DNA of 43,664 nt from Hellea sp. (GTDB lineage: Bacteria > Pseudomonadota > Alphaproteobacteria > Caulobacterales > Maricaulaceae): contig JABDKG010000009.1 of NCBI GenBank assembly GCA_013002305.1, forward strand, positions 1-43,664. Reading direction: 5' to 3'. The translations under genes were made by a program, and so were the position numbers. Numbering within the stretch: position 1 is the first letter of the stretch; every line of letters starts with the position of its first letter. Under the pieces are notes generated by a model. The model ran no database searches. It saw only the letters and a list, made by a program, of their open reading frames with translations, and had not been told where the DNA came from. Positions 1-8,962 of the stretch are shown here, in pieces.

Positions 1-104
1 AGCGGCTTGCCAAAGTCAGAGTTTTTCACCCCGCCAGCCTGAAACAAAGCGCGCGCGGCGGCCGCCAGATTACCTTTAGTGACAGTGTCGGAACGATAGG
101 CCAT
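1..104 (-). CDS. ilvD: Dihydroxy-acid dehydratase IlvD, N-terminal fragment (cut by window edge)
   Basis: Only the first 34 codons and two bases are inside the window; the gene runs off the left edge. The ATG lies at 104-102. The translated start carries AYRSDTVTKGNLAAAARAL followed by FQAGGVKNSDFGKP, which resembles the N-terminus of IlvD/Edd-family iron-sulfur dehydratases, where a YRS...T..G.N.A.AR.L pattern and an SDFGKP stretch are conserved. IlvD makes 2-oxo acids from dihydroxy acids in branched-chain amino acid synthesis in the cytosol. The gene is divergent from the nuclease gene at 197. Another member of the IlvD/Edd family remains possible because the catalytic and cluster-binding regions are outside the window. 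Confidence 0.75.
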   Translation of the reverse strand, partial: MAYRSDTVTKGNLAAAARALFQAGGVKNSDFGKP

Positions 105-196
105 TTTATCTCTCTTGGTCTTAAAAACCGGTCAATCATGCCTCTTAGCCTATCAAGCGAGGATGCCAATAGAATTTTTACCGCAAAGGCGCGTTA

Positions 197-2431
197 ATGA
201 AAAACCATTGGACAAAGCCGCGAACATTGTTCTATTTTTGTTCTTCAGTGTTTAGAAACCAGACAATATCCGCTCATAAGAGACCTACGCGGCGATCTCT
301 GCCTGATTTACCGGTCTATTATTACCATACGAACTTTTGTGACATGCTCACCTTTGTGCGTGACCGATATACGGGCGCTATGGGTAAGGAGCATTTGGCG
401 TTTTTGTCTGATTTTCAAAATTTGTCCCATGCCGCACAATGTCTCTATGCTCGTCTCGCCAGCAGAAAGGCGAATGTATTTGATCTGTCCAAACTAACCT
501 ATCCTGAGATAGGCGATCTTTATTTGGTGACAGCGGAACTTACGGAATTCGGATTTACATCGGCGATATGCGAGCGGACCATAGGTGAATTTTATGCAGT
601 TCTAACTAAGCCGGAATTGATAGCAAAATTGGAGAGTGCACCGCAGCCGATTGAGTTTAAGAAATCGGCGAAAAAAGATTTGCTGGTCGCCATCGCGCGT
701 GAACAATTATTGCTAGATCACCTTGACCTGTCAGATCGTTTTGTGGCGCAGGGCCGCCGCGACGCCCTCGCCTTCATCAGCTTTCTGTTCTTTGGCAAGA
801 TTGAAGACAATCTACAGAGCTTCACCATGCGCGATCTCGGCCTGATTAAGGTTCCTGATTTTAAAACGGAATATGCGGCGCGGTTCCATAATTATGACGA
901 AGCCTATGCCGCCTATTTTTACGCAAAAGCACTGCGCGATTTAAAAGACGATACAGCGATTACCCAATTGATTGACAGTGTAGCGACCTGGCCTAAGCCT
1001 GAAAGTGAAACGGATCATAACCGGCGCGACACGCTATTATTTCAGCTCGGCAAAATTTGCGAGAAAGCGGACGACGCGGAGATGGCGATCGAACTCTACG
1101 GTCAGGTCGACGGACCGAAATGCCATGAACGTGAGGTACGCTTGCGTTACAAGCTTGGCGATAAAAACTGGGTAGAAAAACGCCTTGAGACGCTCATTGA
1201 GAATCCGGTCAGCGATAGTGAATATGATTTCGCTGTCGATTTTTATGCCCGCAAATTCGGCAAGAAACGCACGAGCCATATGACAGACATCTTGCGCGAG
1301 GGTGTCGATATTGAGGTAGATGAGGCCCTGCGCCATTTGCCCGAATATGCCGCCGCCCGCTATTTTGAGCGTGACGGGTATGAAGTCTATCGCAGTGAAA
1401 ACGGGCTCTGGCGCATGCTGTTTGGGCTTCTATTTTGGCAAGAGCTGTTCAATTCAAAGAAGTCAGCCATTCACAACGCTTTTGATCGCAGGCCGAAAAA
1501 TCTGAAAGACGGGACATTTTACATCGATTTCGAGAGCGCAATTGAAGCTAAATTGGACGGGCTTTCGAATCCTAAACAGACCCAACTTTTGTTGCTAAAA
1601 TCTTTTTCCAAAAATTTCGGGACACCCAATGGGATATTTGGCTGGAGCCAGGCTGAGTTTGATATGGTAACGACGCTCATAGCTCATGCCCCTGCCCAAG
1701 GACTCGCCGATATAATTCGGAGCATGTGCCAAAATTATCGCGGGATGAAAGATGGATATCCGGATTTGATGCGGATCTGGGACGGTGAGCTTAGCTTTAT
1801 TGAAGTCAAAGCGCCCGGGGATGTCATCCGGCGCAATCAGCTCACTCGCATCCGGCAAATGCGGGATGCAGGGTTTACGACTGATATTGCTCAGATCAAA
1901 TGGAATGTTGATCCCGAACAAATTTATGTCGTCGTCGACATCGAGACAACCGGCGGCAGAAAATCGAACCACCGCATCACCGAAATCGGCGCTCTTAAAG
2001 TGCGCGGCGGCAAGGTCATTGATGAGTTTCAAACGCTCCTGTACCCGGAACGTCATATTCCCAGTCACATCACGCGCTTGACCGGAATATCCAACGAGAT
2101 GGTCAAGGACGCGCCAAAGTTTGAAAAAATTGCGGATGAGTTTCGAAAATTCCTCGAGGGCTCAATCTTTGTCGCCCACAATGTAAATTTTGATTATGGC
2201 TTTATTCGCGAAGAGTATAGCCGGCTTGGCCGCCCATTTAAGTATCCCAAGCTTTGTACCGTTAGTTCCATGCGGACCTATTATCCGGGTCTGAAGTCCT
2301 ATTCCCTCGCCAATTTATGCCGTGAGTTTTCAATCGATCTGAACGGTCACCACCGCGCTATGGTCGATGCCCGCGCCGCCGCTGAGTTATTATTTATGGT
2401 GAATGACCGAAGACAGGAGTCATCTGCTTAA
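197..2431 (+). CDS. FAN1-like VRR-NUC nuclease fused to a DnaQ-type 3'-5' exonuclease
   Basis: This 744-residue protein has two nuclease parts. Residues about 38-130 (YYYHTNF, then LYARLASRK and LTYPEI) resemble the N-terminal region of bacterial FAN1, an interstrand-crosslink repair and 5'-flap nuclease. Residues about 515-560 form a VRR-NUC PD-(D/E)xK site with P522-D523 and E536-V537-K538. Residues about 578-735 are a DEDDh exonuclease domain like the DNA polymerase III epsilon subunit, with D581 and E583 in VVDIETTGG, D666 in AHNVNFD, and H719 and D724 in the HRAMVD motif. All expected catalytic residues are present in both domains. Bacterial FAN1 is usually around 550 residues with no DnaQ part. 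The first ~35 residues look poorly conserved, so the start may lie slightly downstream. A role in DNA repair is inferred. Confidence 0.8.
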   Translation: MKNHWTKPRTLFYFCSSVFRNQTISAHKRPTRRSLPDLPVYYYHTNFCDMLTFVRDRYTGAMGKEHLAFLSDFQNLSHAAQCLYARLASRKANVFDLSKLTYPEIGDLYLVTAELTEFGFTSAICERTIGEFYAVLTKPELIAKLESAPQPIEFKKSAKKDLLVAIAREQLLLDHLDLSDRFVAQGRRDALAFISFLFFGKIEDNLQSFTMRDLGLIKVPDFKTEYAARFHNYDEAYAAYFYAKALRDLKDDTAITQLIDSVATWPKPESETDHNRRDTLLFQLGKICEKADDAEMAIELYGQVDGPKCHEREVRLRYKLGDKNWVEKRLETLIENPVSDSEYDFAVDFYARKFGKKRTSHMTDILREGVDIEVDEALRHLPEYAAARYFERDGYEVYRSENGLWRMLFGLLFWQELFNSKKSAIHNAFDRRPKNLKDGTFYIDFESAIEAKLDGLSNPKQTQLLLLKSFSKNFGTPNGIFGWSQAEFDMVTTLIAHAPAQGLADIIRSMCQNYRGMKDGYPDLMRIWDGELSFIEVKAPGDVIRRNQLTRIRQMRDAGFTTDIAQIKWNVDPEQIYVVVDIETTGGRKSNHRITEIGALKVRGGKVIDEFQTLLYPERHIPSHITRLTGISNEMVKDAPKFEKIADEFRKFLEGSIFVAHNVNFDYGFIREEYSRLGRPFKYPKLCTVSSMRTYYPGLKSYSLANLCREFSIDLNGHHRAMVDARAAAELLFMVNDRRQESSA

Positions 2432-2437
2432 ATAGAT

Positions 2438-3286
2438 CTAATTCTGATATTCGAAGTTATAAGCAAAATCCCGCGCCAGGTCGCCAGCAATTTCCATGAT
2501 TTCTAACTGTTGTTGCCGAGACAATTGCGTTTTCCATTTATCAACTGAAGCATCGTCGACCGAACGCGATCGGTTAATTTTTCCCGGCCCCTCACCCTGA
2601 TAGATAAATTCATGTCGGACCATTTTTCCGTCAAACGGCAATCCGCAATGTTTTGTCATTGCACGCACTATCTCCCGCTTATTCTCGATCAATGATTCAT
2701 ATCTAAATACGAACGGTTTTAGGCCGACCTTCGTAAAGCACGGGAAAATGGAAGATTTAATCCTCCAAATATGGGCCTGCCAGATATGTTCGGGCGTTTC
2801 TGGGTTTCCAAAGATCTTTAATTCATCTGAAAATTCTGCGTGGATTCCCGCGTGTCTTTCCATCGACGCTATTTGTTTTGCAAGAATATCTATATGCCCA
2901 AGCTTGTTCATCGACGCAACAACCGCGCGCGGGTCACGGATTGGGTAAATGATCCTGACATCATAATCCAGCGTGGCCAGCGCCTCGAAACCGAATGTCA
3001 GATTCGGCGCTTTTAGCACCAAACAATCCACTCCTTTTTTCAGAGTTTTATGACCATCATTTTCCAATCGGGAATGTTTTGACCTATATTTTGTGTTGGC
3101 TTTTGCTATCAGCTTTTCAAAGCCCTGAGGCTTACCCAATTGAAATTCACCAAACCATTGGTATAGGCCGTCAGACTCATCCAGTAGAATCGCCCTTTCG
3201 TGAGCGCCCATGATTTGCCCCGTCAAAGTCGTTCCGCTGCGCTGACATCCGACAATCACTATCAACTTTTGAATTTGATTCAACAT
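2438..3286 (-). CDS. Sulfotransferase family protein
   Basis: A 282-residue cytosolic protein with the two PAPS-binding signatures of sulfotransferases. The 5'-phosphosulfate loop is GCQRSGTTL (residues 13-21) directly after an N-terminal beta strand, and the 3'-phosphate-binding strand is IYPIRDPRAVV (about 113-123). These enzymes move a sulfuryl group from PAPS to a hydroxyl or amino group of a lipid, sugar or other small molecule. The acceptor cannot be read from the sequence. It is convergent with the nuclease gene (six bases between stops) and divergent from the acyltransferase at 3411. The pairing with an acyltransferase suggests, but does not prove, a sulfated lipid product. The region is visibly more AT-rich than the steroid block downstream. 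Confidence 0.85.
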   Translation of the reverse strand: MLNQIQKLIVIVGCQRSGTTLTGQIMGAHERAILLDESDGLYQWFGEFQLGKPQGFEKLIAKANTKYRSKHSRLENDGHKTLKKGVDCLVLKAPNLTFGFEALATLDYDVRIIYPIRDPRAVVASMNKLGHIDILAKQIASMERHAGIHAEFSDELKIFGNPETPEHIWQAHIWRIKSSIFPCFTKVGLKPFVFRYESLIENKREIVRAMTKHCGLPFDGKMVRHEFIYQGEGPGKINRSRSVDDASVDKWKTQLSRQQQLEIMEIAGDLARDFAYNFEYQN

Positions 3287-3410
3287 GTGGTTTTATTTTG
3301 CTGCATTCTTTTACGACAAGAGCTATTTTTTGCTGTGGTAGCTGTTTTTTTCTCAGTTTTTTTGTTAATTCAGATAGATAATCCAAATTGATTCCTTTTG
3401 AAATATTCAG

Positions 3411-4358
3411 TTGAGCATAGCAAACACAAAGCTTGAATCTGTAGCAAGTCTGCAGAGAAACGGATCTCGCACATCGGAGCGGTTCGCGAAAATTTTGCTC
3501 GACCATAAATTATCCGAAAGCCAATTTCGAGAATTTATGGGTTTGCCTTATTCTGAAGCGTTACAAGCGGCAAGAGATGCTATTGCCGGAGACCTGGAAT
3601 ATACATTTTTACTGACCAATAATGACAAAATTTTTTCACTGCCTGAACATATCTTGCCGAGGATTCCAGACACTGATGAAAGATTGAAACAAATTTATAT
3701 TGATCGAATCTTTGAGTTCTATCTGATGAAATATTTTCATTCTTGTTCTGATGATGAATTCGAGAAATATTCGAATATTTCCGGATTAGAAATATTGGAT
3801 CGGCATCTGAAAAAAAACAAAGGGATTTTATTACTCAATAGTCATTACGGTCCCGGCCATCTTGCTCAAATATTTCTATCGCGTCTCGGCTACCCACTTA
3901 CGACGATTTCATCTCGAGATTTTTACGGGACGATCGGCATCGAAAATCACAATATTTCCGTTTTGCAAATTGCACGGAATTTTGGTGCAAAGATTGTCGC
4001 CGCTGGTTGTTCGGTTTTGAAGGATCGCAAAATATTGCATATGACCGGCGAAGGCGTTTCCGGTAAAAGTGGCCGGAAGCATGCCTTCTTCGGTAAGAAA
4101 TGGCATATCCCGAACGGGTTCGCTTATATGATTGAACGAACAGGCGCTATATGTGTACCTGTCATCATGAACATTGACGCCGCTGGCAAAGTCTCCATGT
4201 CACTTAAGCCGCGCATTGCACCAAACCTCTCGATCGAGGACCGCTATGAAAGAATTGATCGCATGGTAACTCGGTACGTTCATTTGCTAAGATCAGCATG
4301 GCGGGAGGATCCTGCAAATGTGCCTCCAATTATCATCCGAAACTATAAGCGATTATAA
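3411..4358 (+). CDS. LpxL/HtrB-like acyltransferase (LPLAT fold) with an altered catalytic motif
   Basis: A 315-residue protein of the lysophospholipid/lipid A acyltransferase superfamily. ILLLNSHYGPGHLAQ (about 139-153) occupies the place of the family's H-x4-D/E motif, and a later stretch, GEGVSGKSGRKHAFFG followed by PNGFAYMIERTGAICVPV, matches the LpxL-type acceptor and substrate region. Here the motif reads H145-x4-H150, so the usual acidic partner is replaced by histidine. An in-frame TGA at 3399 leaves TTG at 3411 as the only conventional early start codon; the next ATG is inside the protein. No strong ribosome-binding site is visible. It is divergent from the sulfotransferase over about 124 AT-rich bases. 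It probably acylates a membrane lipid or a small hydroxylated acceptor, but the substrate is unknown. Confidence 0.6.
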   Translation: MSIANTKLESVASLQRNGSRTSERFAKILLDHKLSESQFREFMGLPYSEALQAARDAIAGDLEYTFLLTNNDKIFSLPEHILPRIPDTDERLKQIYIDRIFEFYLMKYFHSCSDDEFEKYSNISGLEILDRHLKKNKGILLLNSHYGPGHLAQIFLSRLGYPLTTISSRDFYGTIGIENHNISVLQIARNFGAKIVAAGCSVLKDRKILHMTGEGVSGKSGRKHAFFGKKWHIPNGFAYMIERTGAICVPVIMNIDAAGKVSMSLKPRIAPNLSIEDRYERIDRMVTRYVHLLRSAWREDPANVPPIIIRNYKRL

Positions 4359-4433
4359 GTTCACCAGTCATTTAACGTGAGATTATATTTGAACTAAACT
4401 TGCCTAAGCTGAACGATTGATCCAAAAAAAGCC

Positions 4434-6719
4434 ATGTCTAAATTCGGCGCCGCCATTATTGTTTCCCTTTCGGTTTTTATAGCGGCCTGTTCGGGTTCAA
4501 AGTCTCTCGACATAGCCGAAGTCAAAAAATTTGCATCAGCCAACATTATCGATAGCGCGGCGCATTGGATTTCATCGGATATCATTTTATTGCCCAAGTC
4601 GAGCACTGCCCAGCGAGTTCACCTGATCGGGTTTTCGAAAGGTCTCAAAAGCAATGAAAAACCGGCGCGCTTCCAGCTAAAAGCTGTGTCATCTACCGGA
4701 TCCAGCGATAACTCTAGTTCATATTTTCAAGACTGGAGCCGCTATCAACTTACGGCAAATGATAACGACAAACGAAGATTACTGAGCGGCGAAGTAGTCG
4801 TCATTGGGATGGAAGATGACGCTATAGCATTCCTACATCACGTTCAAACACCCGGCGCGATAGATGACATTTATACATCCGGGCCGAATGATGCCGACGA
4901 AATCATGGATTATGGAGTCGTCGTCGGCGTTGATAAGGTTTCATTTCGGCTTTGGGCGCCGACAGCGCGCTCCGCAAAGCTTGAGCTTTTTGATGGAAAT
5001 TTCAACACCATTTCTACCAAGCCTATGACATTGGACGCAACCACCGGAAGCTGGCACACAGACACAAACCAAGAGAATGTCAATTCATATTACAGGTACC
5101 AAATCAAAGCCTACCACCCCAGTGCCCGGAAAGTTGAAACCTACTCGGTAACAGATCCCTATTCGCTAGGCCTGTCTGCCAATGGGGAGTTTTCTTTGAT
5201 TGTGGATTTAAATGATCCCGCAACCAAACCGGATGACTGGGACAATCACAAGGTTCCCTTGGCACTACCACCAAATGAGCAAATTTTTTACGCCGCGCAT
5301 GTCGGAGATTTTTCAGGAACCGATCTATCAACCCCTGCTGCCGATCGCGGCAAATTTAATGGATTTACAAATCAAGACACCGCGCCAGTCAAACATCTTC
5401 AAGATCTTGCAGAGACTGGAATCACAACATTCATTCTGGACCCCGTTTTTGATTATGGAGCGGTCAACGAAATTGAATATGAACAGGTCACCTTAGACCG
5501 CACAATCGATCAAGCTTGCATTACGATTTATGAGAGCGCCAAATTTTGTGACACGCCAGATCGTTCTATCACCCTACGCCAGCTTATATCGTCGTTCGAC
5601 CCGAATACTGGGCAAGCTAGTGAGGTCATAAAAGCAATTCAAAATGTCGACGATTACAGTGCTGGGATCGGTCCTGTTCACTACTCAGTTCCAGAAGGGA
5701 GCTATGCCAGCGATCCCGATGGATTGCCCCGCATTGTCGAATTTCGACGGATGGTAATGGCTTTACACAATATGGGTCTTCAAGTCGATATGAAGGTCTC
5801 TTACGATAAGGCATATCACATCGGGATGGATGGCCAGTCCGTTCTCGATAAAACTGTTCCAAATTATTATCTTGAACGTGATCCTTTCACAGGCGAACCG
5901 ATCAAAACTGAAAATGATACAAAGTTATCTTCTGATCGTTCCATGATGTCTAAACTTAAAAAGGACTCGTTGAACGTTTGGACAAATGCTTACAAAATAG
6001 ATGGTTTTCACCATGGTGAAATTCCACCGCGCAAGCTCGGGACGCAATGGGATTCTCTTCAATATGATCTGGATAGCAAAATGGAATTGAAGGACCGGCT
6101 CCGTCAACACATCCAAATATTTTACAAGGATTTATTGAATATTGAGAAACCCGTCATTTTAATGGGTGACGAGATTCTGCGGTCAAATTCAATGTGGATG
6201 AGTAGCGGCAATGCCGGTCATTGGTTTAACGCCGTTGATTTCACCTACCAGACCAATAATTTTAATGTTGGAATTCCGCCGAATACCGATTTTATAGACA
6301 AGGAAGGTCGTTATGTGGTCAGTCCGGAAGATATCCAGTTCTCACTCGCCGTTTTCAAAGACATATTACGCCTTAGAAAGAGCAGCTCCCTTCTAACGCT
6401 CAGCGGCGCCGACAGCGAACGGCGTGTCAGAATTGACCAAATATCCGCTTCCGAACATGGACGGGTTTTTGTGACTACGATCGACAATGGATTTATCAAT
6501 TCCGATCTGGACAATATCGATTCTAGCTTGTCTCAAATCATCATCGTGCAAAATGAATCCTCGAAGCGCCAGACCGTGAAAATCGATCAGGCTGGAAAAC
6601 TGCGTCTACACCCGGTCCAAACCCGAGGCGCCGACAAGGTTGTACGCCAGAGCGTGATCGCTCTGGATCACGTTACCGTACCAGGATATACGACGGCCGT
6701 TTTTGTTCGGCCGGAGTAA
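4434..6719 (+). CDS. Pullulanase-like (GH13) lipoprotein, predicted catalytically dead
   Basis: A 761-residue protein with a lipoprotein signal (IAAC, Cys19), so it is probably anchored in the outer membrane. Middle and C-terminal parts are clearly related to bacterial pullulanases: a GKFNGFT segment, HLQDLAETGITTFILDPVFD, the stretch PVHYSVPEGSYASDPDG, and later MGDEILRSNSMW with WFNAVDFTYQTNNFNVG. The GH13 active site is lost. The region I DVVYNH motif reads KVSYDK (about 454-459). The nucleophile motif GFRFD reads G524-F-H-H-G528. The barrel segment that normally holds the acid/base Glu and the HDN motif is missing, with only about 50 residues between the nucleophile site and the C-terminal domain. 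The reading frame is intact, so it is a pseudoenzyme rather than an obvious pseudogene. It may bind alpha-glucans. It abuts the thiolase gene tail-to-tail. Confidence 0.8.
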   Translation: MSKFGAAIIVSLSVFIAACSGSKSLDIAEVKKFASANIIDSAAHWISSDIILLPKSSTAQRVHLIGFSKGLKSNEKPARFQLKAVSSTGSSDNSSSYFQDWSRYQLTANDNDKRRLLSGEVVVIGMEDDAIAFLHHVQTPGAIDDIYTSGPNDADEIMDYGVVVGVDKVSFRLWAPTARSAKLELFDGNFNTISTKPMTLDATTGSWHTDTNQENVNSYYRYQIKAYHPSARKVETYSVTDPYSLGLSANGEFSLIVDLNDPATKPDDWDNHKVPLALPPNEQIFYAAHVGDFSGTDLSTPAADRGKFNGFTNQDTAPVKHLQDLAETGITTFILDPVFDYGAVNEIEYEQVTLDRTIDQACITIYESAKFCDTPDRSITLRQLISSFDPNTGQASEVIKAIQNVDDYSAGIGPVHYSVPEGSYASDPDGLPRIVEFRRMVMALHNMGLQVDMKVSYDKAYHIGMDGQSVLDKTVPNYYLERDPFTGEPIKTENDTKLSSDRSMMSKLKKDSLNVWTNAYKIDGFHHGEIPPRKLGTQWDSLQYDLDSKMELKDRLRQHIQIFYKDLLNIEKPVILMGDEILRSNSMWMSSGNAGHWFNAVDFTYQTNNFNVGIPPNTDFIDKEGRYVVSPEDIQFSLAVFKDILRLRKSSSLLTLSGADSERRVRIDQISASEHGRVFVTTIDNGFINSDLDNIDSSLSQIIIVQNESSKRQTVKIDQAGKLRLHPVQTRGADKVVRQSVIALDHVTVPGYTTAVFVRPE

Positions 6720-7922
6720 TTACAGCACCTCGAACAGGCCTGCCGCGCCCATACCGCCGCCGACACACATGGTCGAGACGATATATTTCGCGCCGCGTCT
6801 CTTACCTTCGATCAGGGCATGTCCAACCATTCGCGCGCCGCTCATACCAAATGGGTGACCGATGGAAATTGCGCCGCCATTGACGTTGAGTAGCTCGTTC
6901 GGAATCCCAAGGCGATCCCGGCAATAAACGACTTGTACGGCGAAAGCTTCGTTCAGCTCCCACAGGCCAATATCGTCCATTTTAAGGCTGTGACGCTTGA
7001 GCAAGTTCGGCACCGCAAAAACCGGTCCAATTCCCATCTCATCCGGCTCACACCCTGCATATTCGATCCCGACAAACCGGCCAAGCGGCGTAAGTCCTTT
7101 TTGCTCCGCCAGCTTGCTGCGCATCACAACAGCAGCTGACGCGCCGTCTGATAGCTGAGACGCATTACCGGCCGTAATATATTTACCTTCTTTGACGAAT
7201 TGACCGTCTTTCCAGACCGGCTTGAGACCTGACAGGCTTTCAGCCGTCGTGCCCGGGCGATTGCCCTCATCTTTTTCGAGCGTCACATCATGTTTGGAAA
7301 CTTCTTTGGTTTCGCGGTTCATCACCATCATGGTTGAGGCCAGCGGAACAATCTCATCATCAAAAGCCCCGGCTTCCTGCGCGGCGGCGGTCCGGGCCTG
7401 ACTCTGCGCCGCATATTCGTCCTGCATTTCGCGCGAGACATTATAGCGATCCCCGACGATTTCCGCCGTCTCGATCATCTGGATATAGGCTTTTGGCGCG
7501 GCTTCAATGGCGGCCATGGAGACAGCGCGGTGTGTATTGCGGTGCTGGTTTTGCGTCAGAGATATACTTTCACAGCCTCCACCCACAACGATATCGGAAT
7601 TGCCCGTCATGACGCTTTGCGCCGCAAGTGCGATCGCCATCATGCCGGATGAACACTGACGATCAACCGTCGTGCCCGAAACCGTGCGCGGCAATCCTGC
7701 CGTATAGGTCGTCAAACGACCCAGATTATAACCCTGCGTCCCCTGCTGCGACGCACAGCCAATGATCACATCATCAACTTCAGCGCCTTCAATCCCGGCC
7801 CGAGCCACAGCATGTTTGACCGCATGCCCCGACAAAACCGGCGCTTCAGTGTCATTAAATGCCCCGCGATAAGCTTTGCCAATCGGCGTCCGGGCGGTTG
7901 ATACGATTAATGCGTCTCTCAT
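6720..7922 (-). CDS. Acetyl-CoA acyltransferase (thiolase), last gene of the steroid block
   Basis: A 400-residue thiolase with all signatures: nucleophilic Cys90 in [11 protein letters not shown], the NEAFA motif in the C-terminal half, [17 protein letters not shown], and the second catalytic Cys in [10 protein letters not shown]. It cleaves 3-oxoacyl-CoA with CoA to give acetyl- or propionyl-CoA and a shortened acyl-CoA. It is the last gene of the minus-strand run, nine bases after the ketosteroid isomerase gene, with an AGGA ribosome-binding site before its ATG. The context suggests a role in sterol side-chain or ring-derived acyl-CoA breakdown, comparable to FadA5 or FadA6 of actinobacteria, but the sequence alone does not assign the substrate. 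No terminator is visible before the convergent pullulanase-like gene. Confidence 0.85.
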   Translation of the reverse strand: MRDALIVSTARTPIGKAYRGAFNDTEAPVLSGHAVKHAVARAGIEGAEVDDVIIGCASQQGTQGYNLGRLTTYTAGLPRTVSGTTVDRQCSSGMMAIALAAQSVMTGNSDIVVGGGCESISLTQNQHRNTHRAVSMAAIEAAPKAYIQMIETAEIVGDRYNVSREMQDEYAAQSQARTAAAQEAGAFDDEIVPLASTMMVMNRETKEVSKHDVTLEKDEGNRPGTTAESLSGLKPVWKDGQFVKEGKYITAGNASQLSDGASAAVVMRSKLAEQKGLTPLGRFVGIEYAGCEPDEMGIGPVFAVPNLLKRHSLKMDDIGLWELNEAFAVQVVYCRDRLGIPNELLNVNGGAISIGHPFGMSGARMVGHALIEGKRRGAKYIVSTMCVGGGMGAAGLFEVL

Positions 7923-7931
7923 GGTGAATTC

Positions 7932-8342
7932 CTATGTCTGTCTCAGGTTTACGGCGGGGTCCCAGTAAGCCTTCATGGCCGTGACTTTGTCGCCTTCGTT
8001 AAATTGAAATGTATCTATCACGTCAATTTCCATTTTGCCCATCGGCATGTCAATATCGACGCCTTTGCTCTCTTCATCTAGCCCGCCAATATAGACGGTG
8101 AAGGCGAAGGCGGCCACATTTGAGGCAATCTGCGTCGGACCTGTGCGTACGAGCGTTGAGCCACTTTTGACGGCTCCCGAATAGAATTCCAAAATTTCCG
8201 CACGTCCTTTTTTAGGCTGCGTCCCGTAAGGGTCCTCAACCGTTGCATTATCAGCGTAGAGATCAGCTATGCCCTCTGCATCCTTGGCATTGAAAAGATC
8301 GATATAGGCCTGAACAGCGGCCTGCATTTTCGTGTGATTCAT
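7932..8342 (-). CDS. Steroid delta5-3-ketosteroid isomerase (SnoaL/NTF2 fold)
   Basis: A 136-residue NTF2-fold protein closely patterned on the Comamonas and Pseudomonas ketosteroid isomerases. The catalytic triad can be placed: Tyr13 (in AAVQAYIDL) matches the oxyanion Tyr, Asp37 in ATVEDPYG matches the catalytic base Asp38, and Asp110 in VIDTFQF matches Asp99. The enzyme moves the double bond of delta5-3-ketosteroids to the delta4 position in the cytosol. It is about 10 residues longer than the classical enzyme, with an insertion around residues 86-105. It sits between the MaoC hydratase and the thiolase with nine-base gaps. Its presence in a steroid ring-degradation run makes a true isomerase function likely, though a limonene-1,2-epoxide-hydrolase-like relative cannot be excluded. 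Confidence 0.82.
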   Translation of the reverse strand: MNHTKMQAAVQAYIDLFNAKDAEGIADLYADNATVEDPYGTQPKKGRAEILEFYSGAVKSGSTLVRTGPTQIASNVAAFAFTVYIGGLDEESKGVDIDMPMGKMEIDVIDTFQFNEGDKVTAMKAYWDPAVNLRQT

Positions 8343-8351
8343 GACGGTTCC

Positions 8352-8810
8352 TTACGGGTAATAGCGACTGATCGTATCAACAACGCAGGCTGGCTTATCT
8401 TCGCCTTCGATCTCGATTGTGACGCGCAAGGTGGATTGATAGCCGCCCGCCACTTCTTTGATTTCCAGAAGCTCACCATGACCGCGGACGCGTGATCCGA
8501 CTTTAACCGGATTGATAAAACGGGTTTTCTCGGTGCCGTAATTGATGCCCATTTTCATACCTTTGATCTCGATGATTTCCGGCATCAACTTGGCGGCCAG
8601 CGAGAGCGTCAAATATCCATGGGCAACGGTCGTCCCGAACGGCCCTAGCTTGGCCTTTTCCTCATCAACGTGGATCCATTGGTGATCGCCTGTGGCGTCG
8701 GCAAATGTGTTGATCCGCTCTTGATCAATGGTCATCCAATCAGACGGGCCAATTTTTGTGCCCTCCTGACCCATTAGGGCTCCGGGGCTATCAAATGTTG
8801 TTTTGGTCAT
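8352..8810 (-). CDS. MaoC-family (R)-specific enoyl-CoA hydratase
   Basis: A 152-residue single hot-dog-fold protein. The hydratase motif FADATGDHQWIHVD carries the catalytic Asp and His pair, and GPFGTTVAHGYLTLSL is the conserved helix that follows in MaoC-like R-hydratases. The overall pattern resembles the mycobacterial Rv0130-type hydratase. It adds water to trans-2-enoyl-CoA to give (R)-3-hydroxyacyl-CoA. The start has a good ribosome-binding site (AGGAG seven bases upstream). It lies downstream of the repeat-bearing 152-base gap after ipdF and nine bases upstream of the isomerase gene. A role in steroid side-chain or ring-derived beta-oxidation is inferred from context. Confidence 0.85.
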   Translation of the reverse strand: MTKTTFDSPGALMGQEGTKIGPSDWMTIDQERINTFADATGDHQWIHVDEEKAKLGPFGTTVAHGYLTLSLAAKLMPEIIEIKGMKMGINYGTEKTRFINPVKVGSRVRGHGELLEIKEVAGGYQSTLRVTIEIEGEDKPACVVDTISRYYP

Positions 8811-8829
8811 TGTCTCTCCTTATCCTTCA

Positions 8830-8941
8830 TTGTCATCCCGGACTTGATCCGGGCCCCCTCCCTCAAGGGTTCTTGTATAATTCTGCCAATTTGATCTCAT
8901 CCCTTTGCGGCGAAGTCGCGGCTCGGAGGCCGGGATGACAA
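8830..8941. repeat. Palindromic repeat element with 12-base inverted ends
   Basis: This 112-base stretch fills most of the gap between ipdF and the MaoC gene. It begins with TTGTCATCCCGG (8830-8841) and ends with the exact reverse complement CCGGGATGACAA (8930-8941). A small hairpin, CCCGG-N7-CCGGG, sits in the left end. The form is that of the dispersed GTCATCCCGG...CTTGATCCGGG repeats common in alphaproteobacterial genomes. It is likely transcribed within the operon and could fold in the mRNA. Confidence 0.75.
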
Positions 8942-8962
8942 GATTTATTCAGACTTTTCAAT

